From contig DATBZX010000405.1 in the NCBI GenBank assembly GCA_036512955.1, forward strand, positions 1 through 37,849: 37,849 nt of DNA. The letters run 5' to 3'. The notes below the pieces were generated by a model that worked only from the letters and a program-made list of their open reading frames with translations, did no database searches and was not told the origin of the DNA. This DNA is from DASRAA01 sp036512955. Its GTDB lineage: Bacteria; Acidobacteriota; Terriglobia; Terriglobales; Acidobacteriaceae. The position numbers were made by a program, and so were the translations under genes. Shown here one piece after another: positions 7,681-15,470 of the stretch. Every line of letters begins with the position of its first letter. The first letter of the stretch is position 1.

Positions 7681-8565
7681 TCATACCGCAAGCGGCTCTT
7701 CCCTGGCGTCGGTCGCGCAAGGTTTCGACCGTTCCATGCTCCAGCTCGGAAAAGGGTTTCTGCTGGAAGTCCTGAAGTCTTCGATTAACTGCCGGACTTT
7801 GCTGCGCCTCTCCAACAAGCAATCCAGCAAGAGTTGCAGATCGGAGCGTTCGCCATACCATTCACATGGGATCTCGTCCGCAATGCTGTGCAGTTGACGC
7901 TGGGAGAATCGCTCGATCCGCGACAACCACGGATCAAAGTCGTCCCACGATTCGATCCGCTCATAGACATCATTGAGCCCATACACTCCCCGCAGCGGCG
8001 CGTCGGGAAAACTCCACTCGCCCGCATTGAAGCAGTATCCAAAATCAATGAACGAAGCGTCGAATTTTCGCTGCTGCGGCTCCTTGTGGAATACCACCTG
8101 CCGGCCATCCGCATTGCCAGTCCACTTGTCGAAAGCGAGCAGACCGGCGAATTCGCTCACGTTTCTAAGCCGTCCAAGCATTGTCCCTGGCATCCAGTCC
8201 AAGACATCACCGGTCACCAGGGCGGAACCAAACTGAAGCCCTGGCCGCGCAGCAACCGCCCGTCCAGCCAGGGTGAAGGTAATTCCCTGCTCACGGATTG
8301 TGTCGTCGTCCACGAGGATAATAACTGGCTCCGGCACGCTGAGCCCGATCATCCGCGCCAGTCTGCAGGCCAAGTAGTCATTGGCCAGCACTCTTGTGCA
8401 CTGTGGGTTGCCCATCAGCTTCGTAACATATTTCTTGCCGTCATCGGCCAGCATGATTCGCGCTTGCGAGCCCCCGCGAACCTGGGAGATTTGTGCGACT
8501 GCCTTCAGAGACACGTTTCCGCCTCCGCATGTTTGTGGTGGAGCTTTTTTTGGTATGGACGCCAT
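7681..8565 (-). CDS. HipA-like kinase (HipA_2 type)
   Basis: This 294-residue protein belongs to the single-gene HipA-like kinase group. It has a basic, Ser/Gly-rich N-terminus, then YVTKLMGNPQ (candidate ATP-binding lysine), LANDYLACRLARMIGL, the catalytic-loop-like FDKWTGNADGRQVVF, and the metal-binding-loop-like FIDFGYCF. It is shorter than HipA of HipBA systems, lacks the HipA N-terminal subdomain, and has no HipB antitoxin neighbour. The substrate is unknown. The last 25 or so residues are low complexity. The gene's 3' end lies 27 bp from the right tip of the Tn7-like transposon, so it may be the attachment gene. No strong ribosome binding site precedes ATG 8565. Confidence 0.82.
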   Translation of the reverse strand: MASIPKKAPPQTCGGGNVSLKAVAQISQVRGGSQARIMLADDGKKYVTKLMGNPQCTRVLANDYLACRLARMIGLSVPEPVIILVDDDTIREQGITFTLAGRAVAARPGLQFGSALVTGDVLDWMPGTMLGRLRNVSEFAGLLAFDKWTGNADGRQVVFHKEPQQRKFDASFIDFGYCFNAGEWSFPDAPLRGVYGLNDVYERIESWDDFDPWLSRIERFSQRQLHSIADEIPCEWYGERSDLQLLLDCLLERRSKVRQLIEDFRTSSRNPFPSWSMERSKPCATDAREEPLAV

Positions 8566-8588
8566 TTCTGGCTGTGTTCAACGAGCGA

Positions 8589-8612
8589 AGGGCACACGTA
8601 TCCGTGTGCCCT
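8589..8612. terminator. 10-bp perfect hairpin between rad52-like and hipA-like genes
   Basis: AGGGCACACG pairs with CGTGTGCCCT around the loop TATC. It lies 25 bp after the stop of the Rad52-like gene and before the HipA-like gene, both on the minus strand. There is no T-run, so it is not a standard intrinsic terminator. It may still stop transcription or protect the 3' end of the upstream mRNA. Confidence 0.5.
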
Positions 8613-8636
8613 CGCATTCGTGAGTGGCAGTGGTGA

Positions 8637-9686
8637 TTAGGCTGCGTGGTGTTGGTCGGAACCGGCGAGTTCTTCGAGGCCGAAGACCACGTTTTGCAGG
8701 GTTTTGATGTCCGCGATCTCGTCCAGCGGTGGGACTTGCAGCTTGTCGAGCAGCCCCTTCACCGTGTTCGGGTCGAGCCGTTGGCTGACAGCTTCCAAAC
8801 GGTCCAGGCCGCGCGTTGCGGACTCCAGCATCTGAAGGACCTTCCCTTTGATGGCTGCGTCGCGGATTAGCTTAGGCTGGTTGACGCGCCCGTACTCCCG
8901 CAGAATGCCTCTGAATAGCGCCGTGCCGACGGCCTTCTCCAATCCCAGAATACGGGCGTCCAGATCGTCGCCGGAGCCAGCAGCCGAGCCATTAGCCTGT
9001 GCGGTTTGCGCGTCACCGTTCCCGCCGCCATCGGTTGGCCGAGTTTGGCTTTTCGTAGCCTGGCCATGGTTGCCGTTGCTGCCCCCGTTCGAACGAATGC
9101 CATGGTTCGGTGCGTTGGCATTTCCGTTCCGGTTCTTGCCCGGCGGCCGCATCCCCTTGCGCCAGTTCTCCGGAAGGGCCCATGCGAACAATGCGGGCGT
9201 TTTCATCGGCTGGCGGTTCTGGTCCAAGTCGACCCAGATTGGCGGTATGTCGTAGAAGTAGCGGCCTAGCCCAAAGCAGGAGCAGCTTCGTTTGAATGCC
9301 TGCGCGTCGGCTGAGGTCATACCGTTATCGTCGTCGGCCCATTCTTCTCCGGTGCCTGAATGCGACCCAATGCCAAGGACCGTGACCGTGCAGGTGACCA
9401 GCACCTTGCCGGAGAGGATGCTCTCGCCCTTTTTTATGCGGGTGATATTGGTCATCGTCTGGACCTTGTACTCGCGGGTCCAGCCCTGTGGCGTGAAAAG
9501 CGCGTTCAGCCGGTCAGTGTAGGCGCGGGAATCGGCGTACGGCACGACCTGACCGCGCTTCTTGTCGTTGGTTGTGTTGGTGACCCGCCACCGGACTTGG
9601 TCAGGTGGAAACGGGACTTCAAGTTCCAGAAGGAGCTTGTTCACTTCTAGTCCCGAGGCAGATGTCGTTTTGTCTTCAGTTGGCAT
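8637..9686 (-). CDS. Rad52/Rad22-family single-strand annealing protein
   Basis: This 349-residue protein has a Rad52/22-type domain at about residues 25-170: VPYADSRAYTDRLNALFTPQGW, then a beta strand region ending GEEWADDDNGMTSADAQAFKRSCSCFGLGRYFYD. The A-D/S-A-Q-A-F-K-R-x-x-x-F-G-L-G-R pattern is the family's DNA-binding hallmark. Such proteins anneal complementary single strands in recombination and repair and occur on phages, plasmids and some bacterial chromosomes. After the domain is a Gly/Asn-rich linker (about 180-235) and a helical C-terminus. GGAGGG precedes the ATG by about 10 bases. It is a likely functional partner of the SSB at 16262-16660, though the two genes are not adjacent. 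Confidence 0.85.
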   Translation of the reverse strand: MPTEDKTTSASGLEVNKLLLELEVPFPPDQVRWRVTNTTNDKKRGQVVPYADSRAYTDRLNALFTPQGWTREYKVQTMTNITRIKKGESILSGKVLVTCTVTVLGIGSHSGTGEEWADDDNGMTSADAQAFKRSCSCFGLGRYFYDIPPIWVDLDQNRQPMKTPALFAWALPENWRKGMRPPGKNRNGNANAPNHGIRSNGGSNGNHGQATKSQTRPTDGGGNGDAQTAQANGSAAGSGDDLDARILGLEKAVGTALFRGILREYGRVNQPKLIRDAAIKGKVLQMLESATRGLDRLEAVSQRLDPNTVKGLLDKLQVPPLDEIADIKTLQNVVFGLEELAGSDQHHAA

Positions 9687-9702
9687 GGCGAGGCACCCTC
9701 CT

Positions 9703-9714
9703 TCAGGTACCTGA
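9703..9714. promoter_or_regulatory. 12-bp palindrome before the Rad52-like gene
   Basis: TCAGGTACCTGA is a perfect dyad directly upstream of the ribosome binding site (GGAGG at 9697-9701 read on the minus strand). The position suits an operator for a dimeric repressor; no cognate regulator can be named. The remaining bases to 9876 show nothing else convincing. Confidence 0.35.
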
Positions 9715-9876
9715 GGACTTGTTGAACTCGATTGTGAATTTAGGAATACGAACTATGTGTTGGCGGGATTTGGATTGGATACCACGGGCGGCTGCTGGCG
9801 GATTTAGAACGGAAGTTTATGGCTTTTGCTGCGGCTATTTATCGCGGTCGCCGACCGCCAGCCCGAGCCGGATTTC

Positions 9877-10602
9877 TCAATGTCCACGGAGTGAGTTAGT
9901 GGGATCGACGGGCAAAGGCCGTGGTAACCCAACCGCATTTTCCGGATGGTTCGTCTTCCCACTGGTATTGTTCTCGTGCTCGTAGTATGGGTTGAATTCT
10001 ACATGGCGGCCCACAGGGAAAAGGCTACCGGCGAAGAGAGCGGTGGTGCTCCATTTGCTGAACTGGCTCGTGTAGAAAGGCTCGACGGCGACGTAAGGGA
10101 TATGGTGGAAGGAGCCTATGGAAACCGTTCGTTCAAGCGCCAGTCGGTTCTGATAGCGCCAGGTGAAATTACCGTTTCTCCAGTCGAGGTCGGCGCGGTT
10201 GCGGTCCGATGCGCTAAATCCGGCTTTCATGGGAAAGTTGAAGGTGGCGGCCATCAACACTCGATTATCGCTTGGAGTGTTCGGCGCACCGATGTAGCGG
10301 TACCCGGCTTCCAACACAAAGAACCTGGACTTCGCATCGTCCAGATCGAACGCTCTGATTTTCTTGAGCTTGGCCAAGGGTTTCAGGAAGAGCTGAACGC
10401 TCGGACCTACGCCTGCCTGCGCCGAATCACCGCCGTCCTGGTCGTCCTTAGCCTCCACATAGACGCGGAAGACGGGATTCAGTTTTAGATAGGCATTCAC
10501 TTCCGGCAGGAATTGGACATCCTGTTGTGCGAACGCGGGCAAGCACGCGAAGCCGATGAAGAATGCCCAACGCCAAAGGGTCTTCTGAGGTTGCGTCATC
10601 AT
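9877..10602 (-). CDS. DUF2490-like outer-membrane beta-barrel protein
   Basis: The 241-residue product has an N-terminal signal peptide (hydrophobic stretch ending CLPAFA before QQDVQ). It then shows alternating amphipathic strands typical of an outer-membrane barrel: FRVYVEAKDD, SRFFVLEAGYRYIG, NFTWRYQNRLALE, YVAVEPFY, HVEFNPYYEHENN. The strand order and R-x-R-L-E motif fit DUF2490. The function of that family is not established. It is the last gene of the apparent operon with the arylsulfatase, 171 bp downstream of it, with hairpins in the gap that could reduce its expression. Confidence 0.7.
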   Translation of the reverse strand: MMTQPQKTLWRWAFFIGFACLPAFAQQDVQFLPEVNAYLKLNPVFRVYVEAKDDQDGGDSAQAGVGPSVQLFLKPLAKLKKIRAFDLDDAKSRFFVLEAGYRYIGAPNTPSDNRVLMAATFNFPMKAGFSASDRNRADLDWRNGNFTWRYQNRLALERTVSIGSFHHIPYVAVEPFYTSQFSKWSTTALFAGSLFPVGRHVEFNPYYEHENNTSGKTNHPENAVGLPRPLPVDPTNSLRGH

Positions 10603-10668
10603 TCCTGCTGATGGAACGCGTCAGGAGCACAGTGTGTCGGGCAGCGGCCCGGCGGGGCGGAAATGGAA

Positions 10669-10767
10669 AGCGAGGAAAGCTGAGCTGCCTTCCTCGCTCC
10701 CGACTTCAGTTAGGCGGACTCTCGCGAGTCCGAGCTTTCAGGAATTCGCAAGGGCCTCGCGGCCCTT
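10669..10767. other. three intercistronic hairpins after the arylsulfatase gene
   Basis: The gap between two minus-strand genes holds AAGGGCC-TCGC-GGCCCTT (10750-10767), GGACTC-TCGC-GAGTCC (10716-10731) and AGCGAGGAA paired with TTCCTCGCT (10669-10677 with 10690-10698). Two share the same TCGC loop. None is followed by a T-run. They could be mRNA 3' stabilisers or partial terminators setting the ratio of arylsulfatase to the DUF2490 protein. Confidence 0.5.
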
Positions 10768-10773
10768 CCCGAG

Positions 10774-12504
10774 CTAGTCATCCCCCTTGTTGCTTTCCAT
10801 TTGCTTCAGGATGCCATCGAGGTTATAGGTCTCCGGCGTTTGCAGCGGCGGGAACTCCTTGAAGGAATAGAGTTCCTTCGTCCACAACAGTTGGCCGATG
10901 GGCAGCATGTTCCAGTCGTACAGGTAAGCTGTGCTTGGGGAGCCCAATTGACCACCCAAGCCTGCGGCTGACTTCGCTTCCCCGAAGCCGACAGCTTGCT
11001 CGAATGGGTCGCGCTTGATATTCGCGACCAGGGTCCAGTGATAGGTTTCGAGGGGCTTGAACCAGCCGGTCGCTCCCCCAGGTGACATCGAGTAATACAT
11101 CTTCCAATTCTTATAGCGGACGGCGGATGGCGTCGAGCCCGAGTAGTAGAAGAAGACATCACGCGCCGACTTATCCGACGTGCCTTCGAGATAGGCACGC
11201 TGGTCGAAACCGTCGAGCATGGTCTTGACGATGCCGGGATACTTGCCGGCCTGGATCTGCTTGTTCAGGTCGTCGCCCTTAGGGCCGCCGGCGATGTCAA
11301 CCAACGTTGGCACCCAGTCGAGGGCCGCGAACATCTGGCTCTTTACTGTTTCCGGCTTGATGTGACCCGGCCAGCGAACGACCATCGGGCAGCGGTAGCC
11401 GCCTTCCCAAGCCTCGCCTTTCTGGCCTTTGAAGGGGGTGATACCGCCATCGGGGAAACTGACCGTCTCAGCCCCGTTATCCGTGGTGAAAACCAGGATG
11501 GTGTTATCCAACTGGCCCATGTCCTCCAGCTTCTTCATGACGTAGCCGATGTTGTCGTCCATCTGCTTCATGCCGGCTTCGTTGAGGCCCCAGTCCTTGC
11601 CGCCCGTCTCACCAATCATGGCTTCGTACTTCGGCGACAGCACGGTGGTAACGTGCATGCGCGCCGGGTTGTACCAGACGAAGAAGGGCTTGCCGGTCTT
11701 CTTGGGGTCGTTGCGATCGAGGAAGTCGATGACCTTGGCCGAGGTTTCCTCGTCCACCGTCCTCGTGCGATCAAGCGTCAGAGGCCCTTCGTCTTTGCAG
11801 GTCTGGTTCTTCTCGGTGCCGTCGGAGGAGTGACACCAGATAACCGGACGCGGCGGCGTCAGGCAGGTCGTGGTCCGGGGATCCACGGCGCCGGGTACAT
11901 CCTTGAGGCCGGGTACGGGGGTGTTCATACACGGCGGCGCGATGCCCTGCACCGTCGGGCTGCTGTTGATGTCGGGGAAGCTTACCTGCTGCATCGCATC
12001 CAGGTGGTAGAGCCAACCCCAGTACTCCTGGAAGCCATGCGCTGTAGGAAGTGCAGCGGTGTGGTCGCCGAGATGGTTCTTGCCGAACTCGCCCGTGGTG
12101 TAACCGAGGTCGAGGAGGAACTTCGCCAACGCCGGGGTGCCGGGCCGCAGATACGACGGGCTGCCGGGAAGTTGCGGCGGGATCATTCCGGTGCGCAACG
12201 GATACATGCCGGTGAAGAACGCATTGCGGCCGGAGGTGCAGCTCTGCATGCCGAGATAGTCCATGAAGATCGCGCCCTCATGGCCGATGCGGTCGATGTT
12301 GGGGGTTTCGCCGACCATCAGGCCGCGATGGTAGATGCCAGGCTGCATCCAGCCGATGTCGTCGCCCATGATGACCACGATGTTGGGTGGCTTCGCGCTG
12401 TTGATAGCTTGCGCGTGCGCGCTGGTGACGTCACCAGCCAGCAAAAAGCTGGAGATGGCGAGCGCGCCCAGCGTCACTTTTCGAACGTTTGCTCCTAAGT
12501 CCAT
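10774..12504 (-). CDS. exported arylsulfatase with an atypical formylglycine site
   Basis: This 576-residue enzyme is expected to hydrolyse sulfate esters in the periplasm. A signal peptide (cleavage after about AHA, residue 31) precedes NIVVIMGDDIGW, whose Asp48-Asp49 would bind calcium. The activation motif is SCTSGRNAF with Cys89. The usual core is C-x-P-x-R, or C-T-A-G-R in close relatives as I recall; here Ser replaces Pro/Ala. FGKNHLGD and TTDNGAE supply further active-site residues. Cys89 would need conversion to formylglycine, and no maturase gene is in the window. AAGGAGA lies 6-7 bases before ATG. It belongs to a minus-strand run with the outer-membrane protein gene upstream and the DUF2490 gene downstream. 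Confidence 0.9.
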   Translation of the reverse strand: MDLGANVRKVTLGALAISSFLLAGDVTSAHAQAINSAKPPNIVVIMGDDIGWMQPGIYHRGLMVGETPNIDRIGHEGAIFMDYLGMQSCTSGRNAFFTGMYPLRTGMIPPQLPGSPSYLRPGTPALAKFLLDLGYTTGEFGKNHLGDHTAALPTAHGFQEYWGWLYHLDAMQQVSFPDINSSPTVQGIAPPCMNTPVPGLKDVPGAVDPRTTTCLTPPRPVIWCHSSDGTEKNQTCKDEGPLTLDRTRTVDEETSAKVIDFLDRNDPKKTGKPFFVWYNPARMHVTTVLSPKYEAMIGETGGKDWGLNEAGMKQMDDNIGYVMKKLEDMGQLDNTILVFTTDNGAETVSFPDGGITPFKGQKGEAWEGGYRCPMVVRWPGHIKPETVKSQMFAALDWVPTLVDIAGGPKGDDLNKQIQAGKYPGIVKTMLDGFDQRAYLEGTSDKSARDVFFYYSGSTPSAVRYKNWKMYYSMSPGGATGWFKPLETYHWTLVANIKRDPFEQAVGFGEAKSAAGLGGQLGSPSTAYLYDWNMLPIGQLLWTKELYSFKEFPPLQTPETYNLDGILKQMESNKGDD

Positions 12505-12534
12505 ACAACTCTCCTTTACGAACTTCCGGGTTGT

Positions 12535-12551
12535 CCTCCCTCGGTGGGAGG
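12535..12551. other. hairpin in the arylsulfatase leader
   Basis: CCTCCC pairs with GGGAGG around TCGGT, between the outer-membrane protein stop (12592) and the arylsulfatase start (12504). There is no T-run. It may attenuate read-through or stabilise the downstream message. Confidence 0.35.
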
Positions 12552-12591
12552 GTTGCGATGAGAGAACATCTCCTTAACGCCAACTGTAGGA

Positions 12592-13797
12592 TCACTTCTT
12601 CGGCGCCGCCTGCTGTTGTTCCTTTTCTAGTTGCTCGAGTTTCATCTTGAGCATTTCCTCTTCCTGCGCCTTGGAGAACTTGGGGTACAGCAACGCAATT
12701 TGGAACCGCATGCCCCACGGCGAAGTCCCCGCAGGGTACTTGACGTTGCCAAAGAACTGAAGCTGGAGGTTGGTGGGCTGGAAGCCGATCTTCATAATTC
12801 TGCCGAAGCCGCCACCGAAAGGAAGTGTCAAATCGTTGCCGTTGCTGGCTCTCCAATTCGCGGTGATGATGGGCGCCGTGGTGACGTACCAGCCCCCCTT
12901 CATGTTGTAGTTAATGAAGTACTGCAACAGGAACTGATTGACCGGCGGACGGCTGCCCGTGCCGGCGAATGACCAAACATTGTTGGCCAGAGCGCCGATG
13001 ACCCAATGGCCCGGGGTTGTCAGGACGACCACACCTGGGCCCGCGCTGACCTTTCCCTGGCCTAACTCGTTCGCGGTCGCGGTTGGAAAAACCAGCGCCG
13101 GCCCGACGCCCCAAATCAGCTTGCCGGGCTTAGCGGGAGAGAAGAAAAGGCTGGGATTCAGGTCTCCAAGTCCATACCAACCCTGGCTCGGCTGCGAAGG
13201 GTTGGGCTGCCAGATGACGGGCAGAATGGTACGGGTGATCAAGTTCCAGTTTTTCGAAATGTGCAAAGGGATGACGGGTTGAAAGTTCAGGACGTCCTGG
13301 TCGCGCGAATATGGGCCGATGCCGAAGTTGGTGTTGTTCTGGATCGGGAAGCTGATCATGTTAGCTACGGGGTTCTGCGCGGCTTTTGCCAGCTCTGCCG
13401 TGCGGGCCGCTTCCGATGCGGTGGCCGCTGGAGCTTGACCTGGCTCGGCAGTGGCTGGTTTCGCTTGCGCGGCGGGCTCCGAAGGCTCGGGATCCGCTGG
13501 CTGCCTCTCGGCGACAGACTTTAGCAGCCCGATAGGCGCGGAAGGTTCGTGGTCCGCCGCCAGCGTGCTCGGGGCCGAACCTAGCGGGGTCAAGATAACC
13601 TGATTCCCCTTGAGACTAACGGAACTGTTCGTGAGACGCGCCAGCGCATCGATGTCCACATAAGACTTGCCGTTCATCTCGACAATCGGAATTTGGCCCG
13701 GCTGGCCGGCCACGATAAGCGTCAGGTTCTGCTGCGGGAACGCCGACAAGCTCAACAAGAGAATCAGGGACAGGGAGAAGGGCAAGCTTCGTTTCAT
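12592..13797 (-). CDS. secreted protein: amine-oxidase-N-like domain plus outer-membrane barrel
   Basis: A signal peptide (cleavage after about AFPQ, residue 22) leads into QIPIVEMNGKSYVDIDALARLTNSSVSLKGNQVILT, which looks like a copper amine oxidase N-terminal-type (stalk) domain at about residues 30-70. A Pro/Ala/Glu-rich linker (75-140) follows. The rest (about 150-375) looks like a transporter-like outer-membrane barrel of the type often annotated 'neuromedin U': NWNLITRTILPVIWQP, GLGDLNPSLFFSP, KLIWGVGPALVFPTAT. A lysine/glutamine-rich helix ends the protein. The role is unknown; an outer-membrane channel near an arylsulfatase could admit a substrate. The start overlaps the upstream Phd-like gene by four bases (ATGA), which suggests coupled translation. 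Confidence 0.75.
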   Translation of the reverse strand: MKRSLPFSLSLILLLSLSAFPQQNLTLIVAGQPGQIPIVEMNGKSYVDIDALARLTNSSVSLKGNQVILTPLGSAPSTLAADHEPSAPIGLLKSVAERQPADPEPSEPAAQAKPATAEPGQAPAATASEAARTAELAKAAQNPVANMISFPIQNNTNFGIGPYSRDQDVLNFQPVIPLHISKNWNLITRTILPVIWQPNPSQPSQGWYGLGDLNPSLFFSPAKPGKLIWGVGPALVFPTATANELGQGKVSAGPGVVVLTTPGHWVIGALANNVWSFAGTGSRPPVNQFLLQYFINYNMKGGWYVTTAPIITANWRASNGNDLTLPFGGGFGRIMKIGFQPTNLQLQFFGNVKYPAGTSPWGMRFQIALLYPKFSKAQEEEMLKMKLEQLEKEQQQAAPKK

Positions 13798-14003
13798 CGT
13801 GTTTTTCCTTCAGGTTGTTTCCGGTTGAGCTTTTCCAGCGACTCGATCAATCGCTGATACGCAGAAGCACTCTGTACGACCACTTCAGCCTTTCCGTTGA
13901 CCGTCAATAGTTCGGGGCGGCCAGTCCGCTTGAGCCTTTTCAGGTGTGCCTTGGTGTTTCGGGCAAAATCCGTTAGCGACCCGATGTCCTCTAGTTTGAT
14001 CAT
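13794..14003 (-). CDS. Phd/YefM-like antitoxin, no toxin partner seen
   Basis: The 69-residue product MIKLEDIGSLTDFARNTKAHLKRLKRTGRP-type sequence fits the Phd/YefM fold: an N-terminal strand, SLTDFARNTKAHLKRL helix, then ELLTVNGKAEVVVQSASAYQRLIESLEKL. ATG 14003 is preferred over an upstream in-frame start at 14117 because GGGGAG lies 9 bases before it and the domain starts here. Antitoxins of this type bind DNA and repress their own operon. No RelE, Doc or other toxin follows; instead the stop overlaps the start of an outer-membrane protein gene. It may therefore act as a local repressor of this operon. Confidence 0.7.
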   Translation of the reverse strand: MIKLEDIGSLTDFARNTKAHLKRLKRTGRPELLTVNGKAEVVVQSASAYQRLIESLEKLNRKQPEGKTR

Positions 14004-14203
14004 GGCGTTTGTCTCCCCAGACATATCACCAGCGATACGACTGCGAATCACATGTGTATTAGCGTGTGTGGAAAGCGTAGGCGGCGAAACTTGAAGTTGG
14101 CTATTCAATTTCGGCAAAAATGAAGAAATATTTTGCGTGCGAACTGTGGGTCACATGCGAATATGCAGTCAATTGACTTCGAAAACGAGGCTGGTCAGTT
14201 GTG

Positions 14204-15136
14204 CTAATACAACTGGCGCAGTGTGTCGGAAGGGAGTTCGTCGAAGATTAGGCGATAGTCGCGCGCGAAACGTCCCAACTGCCAAACACCGAATTGAGCG
14301 GCGATGTTGGTGATTGTCGCCACCGAAGGGTCAGCGTCTTTGAGCGCTTTGCGAACCTGGTGGAGCGTTCTCCGGTTCAGATATCGTACCGGTGCTACGC
14401 CAAAGAATTGCTGAAACGCATCACGAACGGTTCTCTCGGAAACGCCGGCCGCGGAGGCGAGTTGTTCCACAGACAGGTACTCGCCGTCATGCTGCTCGAC
14501 AAAATCAATAGACCTGCGAATGATCTGTTCCCGAGGAACCGCGTGGCGGCCGAGCGTGGGTTCAACTTCTTGCGACACGGCGAGCAGGTTGCGGATCTCC
14601 GGTACCAACTTCTGCTCCGCCGCCCTCTGGGCCGCGGCTGATTCAAAGTCCGTAGCCGCTCCGTGGACCGCTTCGCCGAACTGCCCGATGACAGAACGAA
14701 AGCGCTGAATCCTCGCGAGCGGTACTTGGAGAAAACCATGCATGAGCGGGACGGGTGTAGTTCCGTCTCCGCTGGCGCCGGCGAGCGTCTCATACGGAAT
14801 ATAGACAGAAAACCACGGCCTCGATGAATCGTTGGCGATGCAGAATTCGTCGCCGGGCTGATTGATCATCAGAGAAGATTCGCCTAATCGATGCCCGTTG
14901 CCCGATACTCCCATCGAACTTTCGGTTGGGATAAAAATCGAAACGCCGCCGGGCTTGGCAGGTCCCTCGACGACAACGCTGGAGCCTGCGCGCCCCCACT
15001 GAACGCTCAAGGTATTGACGGCCAGTTGGGTCATCACCCAATTTTCGCGTCTGCGCCCAAGAATCATCCCCCGCAAATCAGAATGTAGGTTAGCGGCAAA
15101 GAAAGCCTCGAACGAAGAAAAGGTCCGTGTGGTCAT
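14204..15136 (-). CDS. AraC-family transcriptional regulator
   Basis: This 310-residue protein has a cupin-like N-terminal sensing region (about 1-190) and two C-terminal helix-turn-helix motifs (about 210-305): LSVEQLASAAGVSERTVRDAFQQFFGVAPVRYL, and VATITNIAAQFGVWQLGRFARDYRLIFDELPSDTL. The G-V-S-E-R-T and F-G-x-x-x-x-G-R-F-x-x-x-Y-x-x-x-F-x-x-x-P-S patterns are typical. It is transcribed away from the SDR gene at 15468 and lies upstream of the Phd/outer-membrane/arylsulfatase run in the same direction, so either could be its target. No effector is evident. Confidence 0.88.
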   Translation of the reverse strand: MTTRTFSSFEAFFAANLHSDLRGMILGRRRENWVMTQLAVNTLSVQWGRAGSSVVVEGPAKPGGVSIFIPTESSMGVSGNGHRLGESSLMINQPGDEFCIANDSSRPWFSVYIPYETLAGASGDGTTPVPLMHGFLQVPLARIQRFRSVIGQFGEAVHGAATDFESAAAQRAAEQKLVPEIRNLLAVSQEVEPTLGRHAVPREQIIRRSIDFVEQHDGEYLSVEQLASAAGVSERTVRDAFQQFFGVAPVRYLNRRTLHQVRKALKDADPSVATITNIAAQFGVWQLGRFARDYRLIFDELPSDTLRQLY

Positions 15137-15427
15137 TGCACTTGTCCTACCGATGATTGGGTAGGGAAACTATACCGCATCGCCGTGCCTCACAGCGATC
15201 TGCGATGAAAACCACACGTGCGAAACTCCGACCCATCGGTAACGGCGGCCATCAGACCACTCGGTGGTTGGGAGGTCGCCATTTGATGCAAGATCGCCTT
15301 CGCGTGCGCGGGAAATGATGGTCGCCTCGGGACGCTTCAGGAGCATTCCATACTTCATACGATAGCGAGGGATAACAGGAAATTCCGTAGGTTAACGAAT
15401 CGGAAGCTTCCCCGCCCGCCTTGATAT
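15137..15427. other. divergent intergenic region between AraC regulator and SDR
   Basis: No convincing gene is present; a 62-codon minus-strand frame at 15170-15358 lacks a ribosome binding site or recognisable sequence. The stretch probably holds the divergent promoters. No clear -35/-10 pair was recognised. Confidence 0.4.
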
Positions 15428-15470
15428 CATGACGCCGTGATGTAGTGGAGAGAGGGAGGGCGGCGTCATG
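15428..15470 (+). promoter_or_regulatory. hairpin enclosing the SDR start codon
   Basis: CATGACGCCG (15428-15437) is perfectly complementary to CGGCGTCATG (15461-15470). The ATG of the SDR gene (15468-15470) is the last three bases of the stem, and its ribosome binding site (GAGGGAGGG, 15452-15460) lies in the 23-base loop. If transcription begins upstream of 15428, the start codon would be buried in the RNA. As DNA, the same repeat could be an operator for the neighbouring AraC regulator. Confidence 0.5.

Noticed and set aside
1533..8600. CRISPR-associated transposon (CAST) interpretation of the TnsAB element
   Set aside because: No cas gene, repeat-spacer array or short TniQ was found; TniQ is long with several HTH modules, which fits protein-guided targeting.
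7834..8640. 268-codon plus-strand open frame
   Set aside because: It is antisense to the HipA-like kinase, with no recognisable domain; GC-rich genes commonly leave such frames open.
11362..12498. 378-codon plus-strand open frame
   Set aside because: It is the complement of the arylsulfatase gene; its sequence is the mirror of sulfatase codons and has no family signature.
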